NCBI GenBank assembly: GCA_937901455.1
Contig: CALDIA010000214.1
Location: 1 to 37,407, forward strand
Source of the DNA: an uncultured Bacteroidales bacterium
Lineage (GTDB): Bacteria; Bacteroidota; Bacteroidia; Bacteroidales; WCHB1-69
Length of the DNA: 37,407 bases
Direction of reading: 5' to 3'
Shown here: positions 6,420 to 15,418 of the stretch, piece by piece
How the letters are laid out: each line of letters begins with the position of its first letter
How positions within the stretch are numbered: position 1 is the first letter of the stretch
Position numbers and translations under genes: made by a program
Notes under the pieces: model-generated
What the model was told of the DNA's origin: nothing
Databases searched by the model: none
Seen by the model: the letters and a program-made list of their open reading frames with translations, nothing else

Positions 6420-9116
6420 TTGAAGATTAAAAAAAATCGCATTATCAGTTACAGTTTGTTGTGGGTGTCGCTGTTGATACTGGCAGGTTGTTCCACTTCC
6501 AAGAACACCTTTCCCAACAGGGCGTATCACAATGTAACTTGCCGATATAACGTGTTGTGGAATGGCCAGCAGGCTTTCAAGTCTGCAGAGGCTGAGATGA
6601 AAAAACTCTCGAAAGACAACTACACGGTTACGTTGCCCGTGTACAACTATCCCGACAAGACAGACATAGCACCGGCGTTGTCGTACCTCGACCGCACCAT
6701 AGAGAAAAGCTCGAAGGCCATCTACAAGCATTCCATGCTTATAAGAGGGAAGGAGTATGTGAAGACCATTGACGACGCTTACTTGCTCATGGGCAAGTCT
6801 AATTTTTATAAACAGGACTACGTGGCGGCGCAGCGTATCTTCCAATACATCCTTCACAATTATCCCAACTCTAACACCTACAATGAAGCTGCCGTGATGT
6901 TGGCGCGTACCGCCATGCGGCAGGGTTACTATTCTTTGGCCGATGAGCAGCTGGAAAACTTGCATTATCTTGCCACCAACAAAAAAAACAAGAAGTTTAA
7001 CCTGCTCTTTAATGCCGCCAAAGCCGAATACCATCTCACAGCTCCCGATGGGGAAGTGGTGGAGGCCATCGATTTTCTCAATAATGCCATTGCCTCACAC
7101 CCTGACCGTGAATTTAAGAGCCGCTTGCAACTCATCGCCGGCGAATTGCACGAAAGTCTGGGGCAACAAGATGAAGCTACTAAGAAGTTCCAGTCCGTGA
7201 TCAAGAAGTCCTCAGACTATAACATGGTTTTTTGCGCCCAGATGCACCTCGCCTCCAACTATGACGGCTCCGAGTCGGCACGCAATTCTATCATGCGCCA
7301 GTTTAACAAGATGCTGGAAGAAAAGAAAAATGAGGATTTCAAGGATCAGATCTACTATGCCTGCTCCGAGATTGCCCGTATTGATGAAGATGTGGATCTA
7401 CGAAAAGACTACCTATCCAAATCGGTGACGTCATCTACAAAAAACAATTACCAGAAAACTTTCTCTGCTATCACATTGGCAGACTTGTACTTTGAAGAGA
7501 ACGACTACCGCAATGCCCAGCATTATTATGACTCGGCAATGCTCTCCATACCCAAGAACTATCCCAACTATGAAGGCATCAAGAAGAAGGGCAATTTCTT
7601 GAAAGACCTGGTTGACAAGTTGGATGAGATAGACTTGCAGGACAGTTTGCAGCGTATTGCCAAACTCTCTCCCTCGGAGCGTAACCGCTGGGTGAAGAAG
7701 ATGATTGATGACTATACAGAGGCCGAGCGCAAGGCGGCTGCCGAAGAGGCGGAACGTATGCTGGCCTTGCAAAACGCCTCCTCCTACTCCAATATCAATG
7801 TCAACACCAATGCCAACGGCAAGTGGTATTTCTACAACCAATCTTTAGTAACGGCCGGCATGCAGGACTTCTACCGCCGTTTTGGCAATCGTAAGTTAGA
7901 AGACAACTGGTTTATCAGCAACAAGCAACAGATCTCCTTTGATGACATGATGGTTATGAATGATCCGAGCCTGGCCAGGGACTCGGTGGAATATGATGAG
8001 GATGGAAACCCCATTCCCAAACGGGAAACCGATCCTAAGAAGGAGCAGTATTACCTGCAGGATCTGCCACTGACGCCCGGAGCAATGGATACCTCTAACC
8101 ATATCATTGCCACAGACCTTTTCCAGGTGGGCTTTATCTATCAAGACTTGTTGCAAGACCTCCCGCGGGCAACGGAAGCCTTCAGCTCATTGGTGCAACG
8201 CTTCCCCGAGTCAGAGTACACGCCCTCAAGTATCTACATGCTTTATACACTGTACACTAAGCAGAACAACATGGCCAAGGCCAATGAGTATAAGAACATC
8301 ATCTTACAGAAATACCCCAACTCCGATTACGCCAAGATTATTAATGACCCGCTATACTATCAGAAAATTGCAGAGCGCAACAAGGAATTGGAGCGGACCT
8401 ATGAACAAGTATATGATCAGTTCCAGAACAAACAGTGGCGTGCCGTAGTGGAAACCGCAGACGTATCCATTCCGCAATGTTCAGACCAGACACTGAAGTC
8501 CAAATACAGTTACCTGCGAGCCATCGCCGCCGGACAGGTTTATCATGAAGATTCCCTTATCAGAGGATTGCAGCGAGTTGTCAGTGAATTTCCACAAGAG
8601 CCTGTGGCCGAATTGGCGCGGGTATATCTCGCCTCTTTGGATCCTGTCAAACTGCTCACCGAAGAACAGAAGAGTAGCATCTCTGACCAAAAAGGGAATA
8701 TTGATGCCTCCAAGATCCCGTCCGTAATCCCGCCTACCAATCCTTTTGTGTACAATCCCGACGAGGTTCACTATATCATTCTGTTGGTTAAGAGCGCAAA
8801 ACTGCCCATTCAGACTGTCAAAATCAATCTTAATAACTTCAACAAGGCATATTTTAGTCTGCAACGTTTTAATATCAGCAGTTTCTACATCAACAACCAA
8901 CAGCAGATGGTGACTATTGCCAAGTTCAACAACGCTGCCCTTGCCATGGACTATTACAATCTCATTGTCAAAGATCCAGTGTTTGTGGACGACATCAACA
9001 ATCAGAATATCATCGTTTACCCTATGGGGGCATCCAACTACACCACCTACTATAATAAACAGGATGGTCGGGCATTTTACGAAGAGTTTGTCGAGAAAAA
9101 TTATCTAAAACATTAA
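6420..9116 (+). CDS. porW: T9SS lipoprotein PorW/SprE (TPR protein)
   Basis: PorW (SprE in Flavobacterium) is a lipoprotein required for type IX secretion; work in Porphyromonas gingivalis places it between the outer-membrane translocon and the PorK/PorN ring. The protein has 898 residues, close to family size. It begins with a lipoprotein signal peptide with lipobox LAGC (lipidated Cys24), followed by STSKNTFPNRAYHNVTCRYN, which matches the family N-terminus. Degenerate TPR helices fill residues about 60-400 and 560-680 (for example YVAAQRIFQYILHNYPNSNT). No in-frame ATG lies near; TTG at 6420 fits because the signal peptide starts there. The downstream order bactofilin-atpZ resembles that beside sprE in other Bacteroidota (recalled, not checked). 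Confidence 0.88.
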   Translation: MKIKKNRIISYSLLWVSLLILAGCSTSKNTFPNRAYHNVTCRYNVLWNGQQAFKSAEAEMKKLSKDNYTVTLPVYNYPDKTDIAPALSYLDRTIEKSSKAIYKHSMLIRGKEYVKTIDDAYLLMGKSNFYKQDYVAAQRIFQYILHNYPNSNTYNEAAVMLARTAMRQGYYSLADEQLENLHYLATNKKNKKFNLLFNAAKAEYHLTAPDGEVVEAIDFLNNAIASHPDREFKSRLQLIAGELHESLGQQDEATKKFQSVIKKSSDYNMVFCAQMHLASNYDGSESARNSIMRQFNKMLEEKKNEDFKDQIYYACSEIARIDEDVDLRKDYLSKSVTSSTKNNYQKTFSAITLADLYFEENDYRNAQHYYDSAMLSIPKNYPNYEGIKKKGNFLKDLVDKLDEIDLQDSLQRIAKLSPSERNRWVKKMIDDYTEAERKAAAEEAERMLALQNASSYSNINVNTNANGKWYFYNQSLVTAGMQDFYRRFGNRKLEDNWFISNKQQISFDDMMVMNDPSLARDSVEYDEDGNPIPKRETDPKKEQYYLQDLPLTPGAMDTSNHIIATDLFQVGFIYQDLLQDLPRATEAFSSLVQRFPESEYTPSSIYMLYTLYTKQNNMAKANEYKNIILQKYPNSDYAKIINDPLYYQKIAERNKELERTYEQVYDQFQNKQWRAVVETADVSIPQCSDQTLKSKYSYLRAIAAGQVYHEDSLIRGLQRVVSEFPQEPVAELARVYLASLDPVKLLTEEQKSSISDQKGNIDASKIPSVIPPTNPFVYNPDEVHYIILLVKSAKLPIQTVKINLNNFNKAYFSLQRFNISSFYINNQQQMVTIAKFNNAALAMDYYNLIVKDPVFVDDINNQNIIVYPMGASNYTTYYNKQDGRAFYEEFVEKNYLKH

Positions 9117-9127
9117 AATAAGTACTT

Positions 9128-9520
9128 ATGAAAGAGAACGAAATCAGAGAAATGGGCGCTGTGAACATCATCGCCAAAGGAACCCAGATACAGGGAAGCA
9201 TCTCCACCACATCCGATTGCCGCATTGATGGTACGGTCAATGGAAATGTCATCTCAAGAGCTAAGGTAATCATTGGCCAAACAGGCTTGGTGGAAGGCAA
9301 CATCTCGTGTGCCAATATTGAGATAGAGGGTCGTGTCAAGACGGAGTCATTGAATGTGTCCGAGTTGATATCCTTGAAATCCACAGCCTCCGTAACAGGT
9401 AATATCATAGCGGGTAAGATTGCCATTGAGCCGGGTGCAGAGTTTACGGGCAGTTGCAAGATGAACACCCAGCGTGCTGCCACACCCACGCCAGCTCCCG
9501 CCCCGGGTGAGCGCAAGTAG
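9128..9520 (+). CDS. Bactofilin (polymer-forming cytoskeletal protein)
   Basis: Bactofilins self-assemble into nucleotide-free filaments beneath the membrane and act as scaffolds for cell-wall enzymes or polar structures. The 130-residue protein has a short N-terminal tail, then the central beta-helix domain from about residue 12 to 115, with regular glycine-rich turns such as IQGSI, CRIDGTVNGNV, GLVEGNISC, IEIEGRV and ASVTGNII. The C-terminal tail is proline- and alanine-rich (TPTPAPAPGERK). It starts 11 bases after the porW stop and is almost certainly co-transcribed. What it organises in this organism is not shown by the sequence. Confidence 0.9.
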   Translation: MKENEIREMGAVNIIAKGTQIQGSISTTSDCRIDGTVNGNVISRAKVIIGQTGLVEGNISCANIEIEGRVKTESLNVSELISLKSTASVTGNIIAGKIAIEPGAEFTGSCKMNTQRAATPTPAPAPGERK

Positions 9521-9537
9521 GCCCCTTTAACGGTGCA

Positions 9538-9774
9538 ATGAGCGAGAAACCTAAAACGAACAAAGCGCTGAAAAACTATGCCTATTATTCCAACATGGCC
9601 ATAGAGATGGGCGTACTCATTTGTGTGGGCGTGTTTGGCGGTAAAGCATTGGACCAGTGGCTGCATACATCACCACTGTTTATCATTGTTTGTTCCCTCA
9701 TGGGCATTTTCATCTCGTTGTATGTGATGATCAAAACTTTGGTTAGAAGCGAAAAATCCTTGAAAGATGAGTAA
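9538..9774 (+). CDS. atpZ: AtpZ/AtpI-family small membrane protein
   Basis: The 78-residue protein has two transmembrane helices, about residues 20-40 (MAIEMGVLICVGVFGGKALD) and 47-68 (SPLFIIVCSLMGIFISLYVM). The GxxxGKxLDxW loop between them is the hallmark of the AtpZ/AtpI family, which is encoded ahead of F-type ATP synthase genes and is linked to c-ring assembly or Mg2+ handling. Here the gene overlaps the next reading frame by 8 bases, but no atpB follows within the window. The assignment to the family is good; its exact role is inferred. Confidence 0.8.
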   Translation: MSEKPKTNKALKNYAYYSNMAIEMGVLICVGVFGGKALDQWLHTSPLFIIVCSLMGIFISLYVMIKTLVRSEKSLKDE

Positions 9775-10177
9775 AAAAATACCTATTAAAAAATTCTCAT
9801 TACGCATACTGATCTTCTCCATTGTGATAGCCGGCTTGTCGGCCTTGTTTCAATGGATAGTGCCACAATATGCCTCCCCCGCACTGCCTTTTATTGTTCT
9901 CTTCTTTTTCATCATTACTTTGTTCACTATCTTCATCGTTTTGCGCGATGACCAAGGCAAGGATGGGCAGCGATTTGTGTCCAGTTACATGCTGTCTCGG
10001 GTCATCAAGATTTTCGCCTGCCTGCTCTTCTTGTTTCTCTATATCCTGCTCAACAGGAAAGATGCCTGGAATTTTGGCATTTCTTTCATCATCGTCTATT
10101 TTATGTTTTCTATTTTCGAGGTTATTCTTCTTCGCCAAGAGAGTAACGACATAGCAAAGAGATCCTCTTCCAACTAA
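9767..10177 (+). CDS. Four-helix membrane protein, possible ATP synthase protein I-like
   Basis: This 136-residue hydrophobic protein has four predicted membrane helices, roughly residues 12-31, 39-59, 76-96 and 100-124. A charged loop (RDDQGKDGQRF) lies between helices 2 and 3. Its basic N-terminus and position directly after atpZ resemble the small AtpI-like proteins that often lie between atpZ and atpB. Its ATG lies within the last codons of atpZ (8-base overlap), which implies translational coupling. I recognise no catalytic motif. The ATP synthase link rests mainly on context, and the expected atpB is missing. Confidence 0.65.
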   Translation: MSKKIPIKKFSLRILIFSIVIAGLSALFQWIVPQYASPALPFIVLFFFIITLFTIFIVLRDDQGKDGQRFVSSYMLSRVIKIFACLLFLFLYILLNRKDAWNFGISFIIVYFMFSIFEVILLRQESNDIAKRSSSN

Positions 10178-10188
10178 ATTATTTTGCA

Positions 10189-11385
10189 ATGAATACATCA
10201 AGAAAAATCCAAAACGACTTATGGTACATCGGTGCTTCCGACCGCCGCTTGTCCCTCTTTGAAAATGTAATGCCCATACCACAGGGCGTTTCCTATAACT
10301 CCTATTTGCTCTTGGATGACAAGAATGTCTTGCTGGACACTATCGACAATGCAGTGGCTCCTCAGTTCTTGGAGAACCTTACAGCTGTATTGGACGGCAG
10401 AATGTTGGACTATGTGGTCATTCACCATGTGGAACCCGATCATCTGGCCACCCTGCAAGAGGTACTCGTTCGCCATCCGCAGGCCACAATCCTCTGTAGC
10501 ATGCAGGCCGGCAGAATGATTCAACAGTTCTTTGATTTGAACGAATCCTGTCATATTCAAACGGTAAAGGAAGGTGAAACCTTAGAGACTGGTCATCACA
10601 CCTTCACTTTCTATGCAGCTCCCATGGTGCATTGGCCTGAAGTGCTCGTATCTTATGAGTCGGCCTATAAAATACTCTTCTCAGCCGATGCTTTTGGCAC
10701 TTTCGGTGCTTTGAATGGCAATCTTTACGCCGATGAAATAGACTTTGACCGCGATCTTTTGGATGAGGCCCGTCGCTATTATACTAATATTGTAGGAAAA
10801 TATGGCGTTCAGGTGCAGAATCTTTTGAAAAAGGCTGCCACTTTGGATATACAGATGATATGCCCCCTGCATGGCCCTATCTGGCGGGAAAACCTCTCGT
10901 ACTTCATCCAAAAGTACGACAAATGGAGTCGCTATGAGCCAGAAGACAATGAGAGCGTTGTCATCATTTACGGATCCATGTATGGCCATACTGAATCGGC
11001 GGCCACTGTTCTCGCTGGCATTCTGGCTGATAAAGGTGTTAAAAACATTAAAATGTACGATGTCTCTGTCACGCATGTTTCGTATCTTTTGGCCGAGACT
11101 TTCCGTTGCCGTCGTATCGTCTTGTTGGCTCCGACCTATAATAATGGTTTGTATCCTCCCATGGAGAACTATCTGTTGGATGTGAAAGCCCATTTTGTTC
11201 AAGACCGTACATTTGCCATGGTGGAGAATGGCAGTTGGTCGCCAGTGGCTGCCAAATGTATGCAAGAGATATTCGCCAACATGAAACCCAACAATATTGA
11301 ATATCCGGTAGTGTCTATAAAATCGGCGTTGAAGCCTGCCCAACGGGATGAATTGGAAAAAATGGCCGATAATTTTTTGATTTAA
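10189..11385 (+). CDS. fprA: Flavodiiron protein (A-type flavoprotein, O2/NO reductase)
   Basis: Flavodiiron proteins reduce O2 to water and/or NO to N2O in the cytoplasm of anaerobes and so protect them from both. The protein has 398 residues, the standard class A length. The N-terminal metallo-beta-lactamase-like domain (1-250) has all diiron ligands: H80, E82, D84 and H85 (HHVEPDH), H148, D167 and H228 (CPLHGP). The C-terminal flavodoxin domain starts at about 255 and binds FMN through YGSMYGHTES (261-270). No rubredoxin domain is fused, so an external electron donor is expected. It starts 11 bases after the preceding membrane-protein gene and probably shares its transcript. Its stop is one base from the stop of the convergent PHP phosphatase gene. 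Confidence 0.93.
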   Translation: MNTSRKIQNDLWYIGASDRRLSLFENVMPIPQGVSYNSYLLLDDKNVLLDTIDNAVAPQFLENLTAVLDGRMLDYVVIHHVEPDHLATLQEVLVRHPQATILCSMQAGRMIQQFFDLNESCHIQTVKEGETLETGHHTFTFYAAPMVHWPEVLVSYESAYKILFSADAFGTFGALNGNLYADEIDFDRDLLDEARRYYTNIVGKYGVQVQNLLKKAATLDIQMICPLHGPIWRENLSYFIQKYDKWSRYEPEDNESVVIIYGSMYGHTESAATVLAGILADKGVKNIKMYDVSVTHVSYLLAETFRCRRIVLLAPTYNNGLYPPMENYLLDVKAHFVQDRTFAMVENGSWSPVAAKCMQEIFANMKPNNIEYPVVSIKSALKPAQRDELEKMADNFLI

Positions 11386-11386
11386 A

Positions 11387-12226
11387 CTATCGTTGCAATT
11401 TGAATGTACCCGTCTGCGGGTCAAATTGCATAAGGTACTCATAGCCGCATTGGCGCAATACAGCATAGGCCACCTCAAAAAGGAGGTCTATTTCTTTGGC
11501 TTGGTGGGCATCGCTGCTGATGACAACAGGGATGTCCATTTTGCGGGCTTTGCACAACATCTCCACTGAGGGGTACAAGGCATCACAACGTTTTTTGTAA
11601 ATGCCCCGTGTGTTAACTTCCATGATAAGATTGTGTGATTTGATCAGTTGCAGGGCTTTGTCGGTCAACACCTTATACCATCGTTCATCTTCTTGGAAGA
11701 ATCTATTCTGGTTGTGCATCTTGATTTTGTCCACATGGGCAATGATGTCCATTTTCTGTGTCTCAATCATCTCAAAGGTCTGCTCCCAAAAGGAAGTGAC
11801 GGCTTTCTGGATATTATGGTTGAAGAGTTTTTCGAGACCATCGTCATAGGTTTCGCGCTTGGGACCATCGATAAACCATAGTTCATCAGAATTGACTGGC
11901 TTAACAAGATGCACTCCGCCAATGATATAGTCAAGCCCGTATGTTTGCTTGAAATCTGCAAAGGGGGTGGAGCGACCAGGTATGAAATCACATTCCAGAG
12001 ATTTCAGCAGTGTCACGGGGGTGGCTGCCTTCAGTTCGTCAATCTCTTTGATGTAGGCAGGCATTTGTTCGATAGTGATGGCGAAGTTATTCTCAAAGGG
12101 CAGGGGGGCGTGGGCCGAGAATCCGAGTTGGCCAAGAACTTTCAATTCTGCCTCCTGTACATATAAGGGCATAGGGTCCTTGCCGTCGCAGTATAGCGTG
12201 TGTGTGTGGTAGTTATTGATTGTCAT
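11387..12226 (-). CDS. PHP-domain phosphatase, histidinol-phosphatase (HisK/HisJ) type
   Basis: The 279-residue PHP hydrolase begins MTINNYHTHTLYCDG, the metal-binding HxH of motif I. GFSAHAPLPF (near residue 39), HVDKIKMHNQNRF and the terminal VISSDAHQAKEI supply further metal ligands. This is the domain order of trinuclear-metal histidinol-phosphate phosphatases of histidine synthesis, which hydrolyse L-histidinol phosphate to L-histidinol. PHP proteins also include other phosphoesterases, and no his genes are nearby, so the substrate is an inference. The gene overlaps the upstream serine hydrolase gene by 14 bases and is the last member of the rho operon. Its final codons are part of a strong hairpin (11394-11430). 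Confidence 0.8.
   Translation of the reverse strand: MTINNYHTHTLYCDGKDPMPLYVQEAELKVLGQLGFSAHAPLPFENNFAITIEQMPAYIKEIDELKAATPVTLLKSLECDFIPGRSTPFADFKQTYGLDYIIGGVHLVKPVNSDELWFIDGPKRETYDDGLEKLFNHNIQKAVTSFWEQTFEMIETQKMDIIAHVDKIKMHNQNRFFQEDERWYKVLTDKALQLIKSHNLIMEVNTRGIYKKRCDALYPSVEMLCKARKMDIPVVISSDAHQAKEIDLLFEVAYAVLRQCGYEYLMQFDPQTGTFKLQR
11394..11430. other. Hairpin at the convergent stops of fprA and the PHP phosphatase gene
   Basis: TGCAATTTG (11394-11402) pairs with CAAATTGCA (11422-11430), and inside it ACCCG (11408-11412) pairs with CGGGT (11417-11421). It starts 9 bases after the fprA stop and lies in the last codons of the phosphatase gene. There is no T run, so it could be a mRNA 3'-end structure for either gene, or chance. 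Confidence 0.5.
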
Positions 12227-13514
12227 GCTGGATCAGATTGTCCATGATGTTGAGCACCTCATCGCTTTTGCCAGCATGGGCGCCGTTATAATAGTTGCTA
12301 AGGAAGATAATCTGTACATGGTCTTTTGGCCGGTAGAGCCATAGATTCTGATAGCCGTCCCATAGTCCGCCGTGGTAAACCAGCAGCCCATGAGAAGGAC
12401 TCTCCTCTAAGCGGAGGCCATAGCCGTAAATCTGCTTGGGCAGAATGCCGTTCGATAAGGTGTTCTGTCGTGAGGATGCCATAGACACCCACTCCTCAGG
12501 CAGGATAGCATATTCGATGAAATAGGCATTTGTCCAGCGAACCATGTCTTCTACATTACTATAGATGCCCTTGTCGCCTAATATGCCGTTGAAGCGGTCA
12601 TAAAGAGCCAAGGCACCGTTTTTCTTATGACCTCTGGTTATCTTTTGAGGCAGATCGCTACGCAAACGGTCTGCATTTGTGTAGATGTCACCCTTTTTAG
12701 CCACTGGCCAGGTATAGGAGGTGTCGAGCAGCTCGGTGAAGAAGAAGGTGTCGTTCATGCCAGCGGGCTCGAAGAGGTTCTCGCGCACATAAGTGGCAAA
12801 AGGGACCCCCGACACACGCTCCACAACCACCGCTAAAATGGCGTAGTTAGTGTTGCGATACTCAAAACGAGTGCCCGACGGGAAGTCCTTGGGATAGCGC
12901 TGGCGTTGTAATACCCGTATCAGCTGGGCGTTGTCAATATATGTTGAGGTGTTGAAAATGTCGTACTTGAAGTTAAAGTACTCAGGAATGCCGGATGTGT
13001 GCGTCAACAGGTGCTTGATGGTGACAGTTTTGTAGGGCAGCTCTGGAATGAACTTGCCCAAGGAGTCGGTCAGGCACATTTTGCCCTCTAGGCACAACTT
13101 GAGTATGGCGGCGGCGGTGAACTGTTTGGAGATCGATGCAAGGTCGAACAGGGCGGTCTTCGTCATCTTGTTCTCGGGTTGTGCGCGCAGGATATCCAAC
13201 TGTTCTTCACGCACCTCGTTATAGTTGGTGGTGCTTTTATAGAGTTGTAGATATCCATAAGCCCGCTCAACGAGAATGGTGTCGTTGCGGGCAATAATCA
13301 AAGTGCCATTGAGTTTTTCGCCCATGGCATCAGCCAAACGCACTAAAGAGTCCAGGTCAAAGTTCAACGATGCCACCTGCAAAATATCTGCCAATGGCTT
13401 ATATGTCAACTGTTTGTCAGAGACCAAGAAGGAGGTGTCACCCAAGGAGTGGTCAGCACGAAGCAGGAAGGCGTTCAGCAGACATACTAGCAGTATCGCA
13501 GCTTGTTTCATCAT
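12213..13514 (-). CDS. Serine hydrolase, class C beta-lactamase-like, exported
   Basis: The 433-residue protein belongs to the beta-lactamase/penicillin-binding (AmpC/EstB-like) superfamily. A signal peptide covers about residues 1-20 (two adjacent Met codons are possible starts). The catalytic SxxK is S127-I-S-K130, the YxN motif is Y219-R-N221, and the third box is HGG in VYHGGLWDG near residue 387. Members act as D-amino peptidases, D-Ala-D-Ala hydrolases or esterases in the periplasm; many are not real beta-lactamases, and antibiotic hydrolysis should not be assumed. The gene lies 11 bases after rho and overlaps the PHP phosphatase gene, so all three are probably co-transcribed. Confidence 0.85.
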   Translation of the reverse strand: MMKQAAILLVCLLNAFLLRADHSLGDTSFLVSDKQLTYKPLADILQVASLNFDLDSLVRLADAMGEKLNGTLIIARNDTILVERAYGYLQLYKSTTNYNEVREEQLDILRAQPENKMTKTALFDLASISKQFTAAAILKLCLEGKMCLTDSLGKFIPELPYKTVTIKHLLTHTSGIPEYFNFKYDIFNTSTYIDNAQLIRVLQRQRYPKDFPSGTRFEYRNTNYAILAVVVERVSGVPFATYVRENLFEPAGMNDTFFFTELLDTSYTWPVAKKGDIYTNADRLRSDLPQKITRGHKKNGALALYDRFNGILGDKGIYSNVEDMVRWTNAYFIEYAILPEEWVSMASSRQNTLSNGILPKQIYGYGLRLEESPSHGLLVYHGGLWDGYQNLWLYRPKDHVQIIFLSNYYNGAHAGKSDEVLNIMDNLIQHDNQ

Positions 13515-13525
13515 ATAAGAAGCTT

Positions 13526-15418
13526 TTAGCTGTTCATGATATTCAAAAATTCATCGTTGTTGCGCGTGTCCTCCATGTTTTCCTTGATAAAGGTCATGGC
13601 TTCGATGGTAGTCATGTCGGCGATATGGTTACGGAGGATCCACATCTTCTGTAAAGTGGAAGGTGTTTGCAGAAGATCGTCGCGACGTGTACTGGAGGCG
13701 ATGAGGTCAACGGCGGGATAGATGCGCTTGTTGGACAGTTTTCTGTCGAGTTGAAGCTCCATGTTACCCGTGCCTTTGAATTCCTCAAAGATGACCTCAT
13801 CCATACGGGAGCCAGTGTCGATGAGGGCTGTGGCAAGAATGGTCAGGGAACCGCCATGCTCTACGTTGCGGGCAGCACCGAAGAATCGTTTGGGTTTTTG
13901 CAGGGCATTGGCCTCCACGCCACCGGAGAGCACCTTGCCAGAGGCCGGCGCCATAGTGTTGAAGGCACGGGCCAAACGTGTGATGGAATCCAAAAGGATA
14001 CAGACATCATGGCCGCATTCCACCATGCGTTTGGCTTTTTCTAAAACCATGTTGGCAATTTTAACGTGACGCTCGGCAGGCTCGTCAAAGGTGGAAGAAA
14101 TAACCTCGGCATTGACGCTGCGCTGCATGTCAGTGACCTCCTCCGGACGCTCGTCTATAAGCAACACAATCAGGTATATCTCTGGATGGTTGGCTGCAAT
14201 GGCATTGGCTACATCCTTTAGCAAAACAGTCTTACCCGTCTTAGGCTGTGCCACAATCAATCCACGCTGTCCCTTGCCAATGGGGGCAAATAGGTCGATG
14301 ACACGGGTGGATAGGGTGCACCCTGGATGGCCTGTAATGTTGATTTTCTCGTCGGGAAACATCGGGGTCAAGAAATCAAAGGGAATTCTGTCTCGGATTT
14401 GCTCTGGATCGCACCCGTTAATCTTCTCCACTTTGGTGAGTGGGAAGAACTTTTCACCCTTCTTGGGAGGTCGGATTTCACCATAAATGGTATCACCATT
14501 CTTCAAGCCAAAAAGCTTGATTTGCGTCATAGAGACATAGATGTCATCAGGAGATGTGAGGTAGTTATAATCTGAAGAGCGGAGAAATCCGCAGTTGTCG
14601 CTGGTGATTTCCAGCACGCCTTCCGCATGAATAACCCCTTCATATTGGGAGTTGGAAACAAACTCGGCCTGTAGTTCGGCCTCTGTCTTTACCGGCTCCT
14701 TTTCCGCCTCAGCTTGGGGCTCAGGCTCAGCAGTTTTTGGGTGATGCTCATTCTTGTCATTATCGTGATTTTGACGATGCTTTTTGCCTTGTAGGGGCTT
14801 CTCGGGCTTAACCTCTGGAGCGGGTGTGTCTGCCATAGCTTCAGATACAGGCTCTTCTGTCTTCTGCCCTACCGCTTCTTCAGTAAGTTTTTTGTCTGAC
14901 ATCAGGCGCTGGGCCTCGCGTTCCAAGAGATCTTTCTTACTGGGCCGTCCCCGCTTTTTTTGTTTTGGTTCGGCTTCTCCTTCTCCTTCTCCTTCAGGTG
15001 CGGACTCTGCAATGGGCTCTGTTACTTCTGCTTGTGTGTCAGTAGTGGCAGCCTTCTCTCTTTTGGTGCGACTGCGTTTGGTCTTTGGCTGATCCTCAAC
15101 CACGGTATCCATCACCGTTGTCTCCTCTGAAATTTCCTTAGTCGGTATGGCATCCTCGGTCTTCTTAGTTCGTTTGCGTGTCTGTTTGGGTTTTTCGGCC
15201 AAAGGTAACGGATTGGCAAAATGTATGGGTTCTTCTATTACTTTTTCTTCCAATTCAGGAGCGAAAGAAAGTTGCAATTCTTTGTTAAACAATTCCTTTG
15301 TCTTTTCCACCGTCTTCACCTTCTCAATCTTGGTATGCTCGTTGGAGGAGGCGGCAGGCAGACTATTGCTGGTCATAATTCTTCTTCTCTTTCCTTTTTT
15401 TTCTGTTGAATCAATCAT
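13526..15418 (-). CDS. rho: Transcription termination factor Rho
   Basis: Rho is the hexameric RNA-dependent ATPase that terminates transcription at C-rich unstructured RNA. The 630-residue protein has a conserved C-terminal part from about residue 255: the RNA-binding cold-shock-like fold (GVLEITSDNCGFLRSSDYNY), Walker A (AQPKTGKTVLL), Walker B (VCILLDSITRLARAFN) and the Q/R-loop segment with GAARNVEHGGSLTI. The first 250 residues are charged and low-complexity, with basic clusters such as KTRKRTKK-like runs and an AT-hook-like KKRGRPSKKD. The usual N-terminal helical Rho_N domain is not apparent. ATG 15418 lies 94 bases after a consensus promoter; an alternative Met 14 codons later is possible. 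It is the first gene of a three-gene unit. Confidence 0.95.
   Translation of the reverse strand: MIDSTEKKGKRRRIMTSNSLPAASSNEHTKIEKVKTVEKTKELFNKELQLSFAPELEEKVIEEPIHFANPLPLAEKPKQTRKRTKKTEDAIPTKEISEETTVMDTVVEDQPKTKRSRTKREKAATTDTQAEVTEPIAESAPEGEGEGEAEPKQKKRGRPSKKDLLEREAQRLMSDKKLTEEAVGQKTEEPVSEAMADTPAPEVKPEKPLQGKKHRQNHDNDKNEHHPKTAEPEPQAEAEKEPVKTEAELQAEFVSNSQYEGVIHAEGVLEITSDNCGFLRSSDYNYLTSPDDIYVSMTQIKLFGLKNGDTIYGEIRPPKKGEKFFPLTKVEKINGCDPEQIRDRIPFDFLTPMFPDEKINITGHPGCTLSTRVIDLFAPIGKGQRGLIVAQPKTGKTVLLKDVANAIAANHPEIYLIVLLIDERPEEVTDMQRSVNAEVISSTFDEPAERHVKIANMVLEKAKRMVECGHDVCILLDSITRLARAFNTMAPASGKVLSGGVEANALQKPKRFFGAARNVEHGGSLTILATALIDTGSRMDEVIFEEFKGTGNMELQLDRKLSNKRIYPAVDLIASSTRRDDLLQTPSTLQKMWILRNHIADMTTIEAMTFIKENMEDTRNNDEFLNIMNS

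Noticed and set aside
12213..13514. Antibiotic-resistance beta-lactamase
   Set aside because: The SxxK/YxN/HGG set is shared by peptidases and esterases of this superfamily, and the gene lies in a rho operon with no mobile element. Resistance cannot be claimed.
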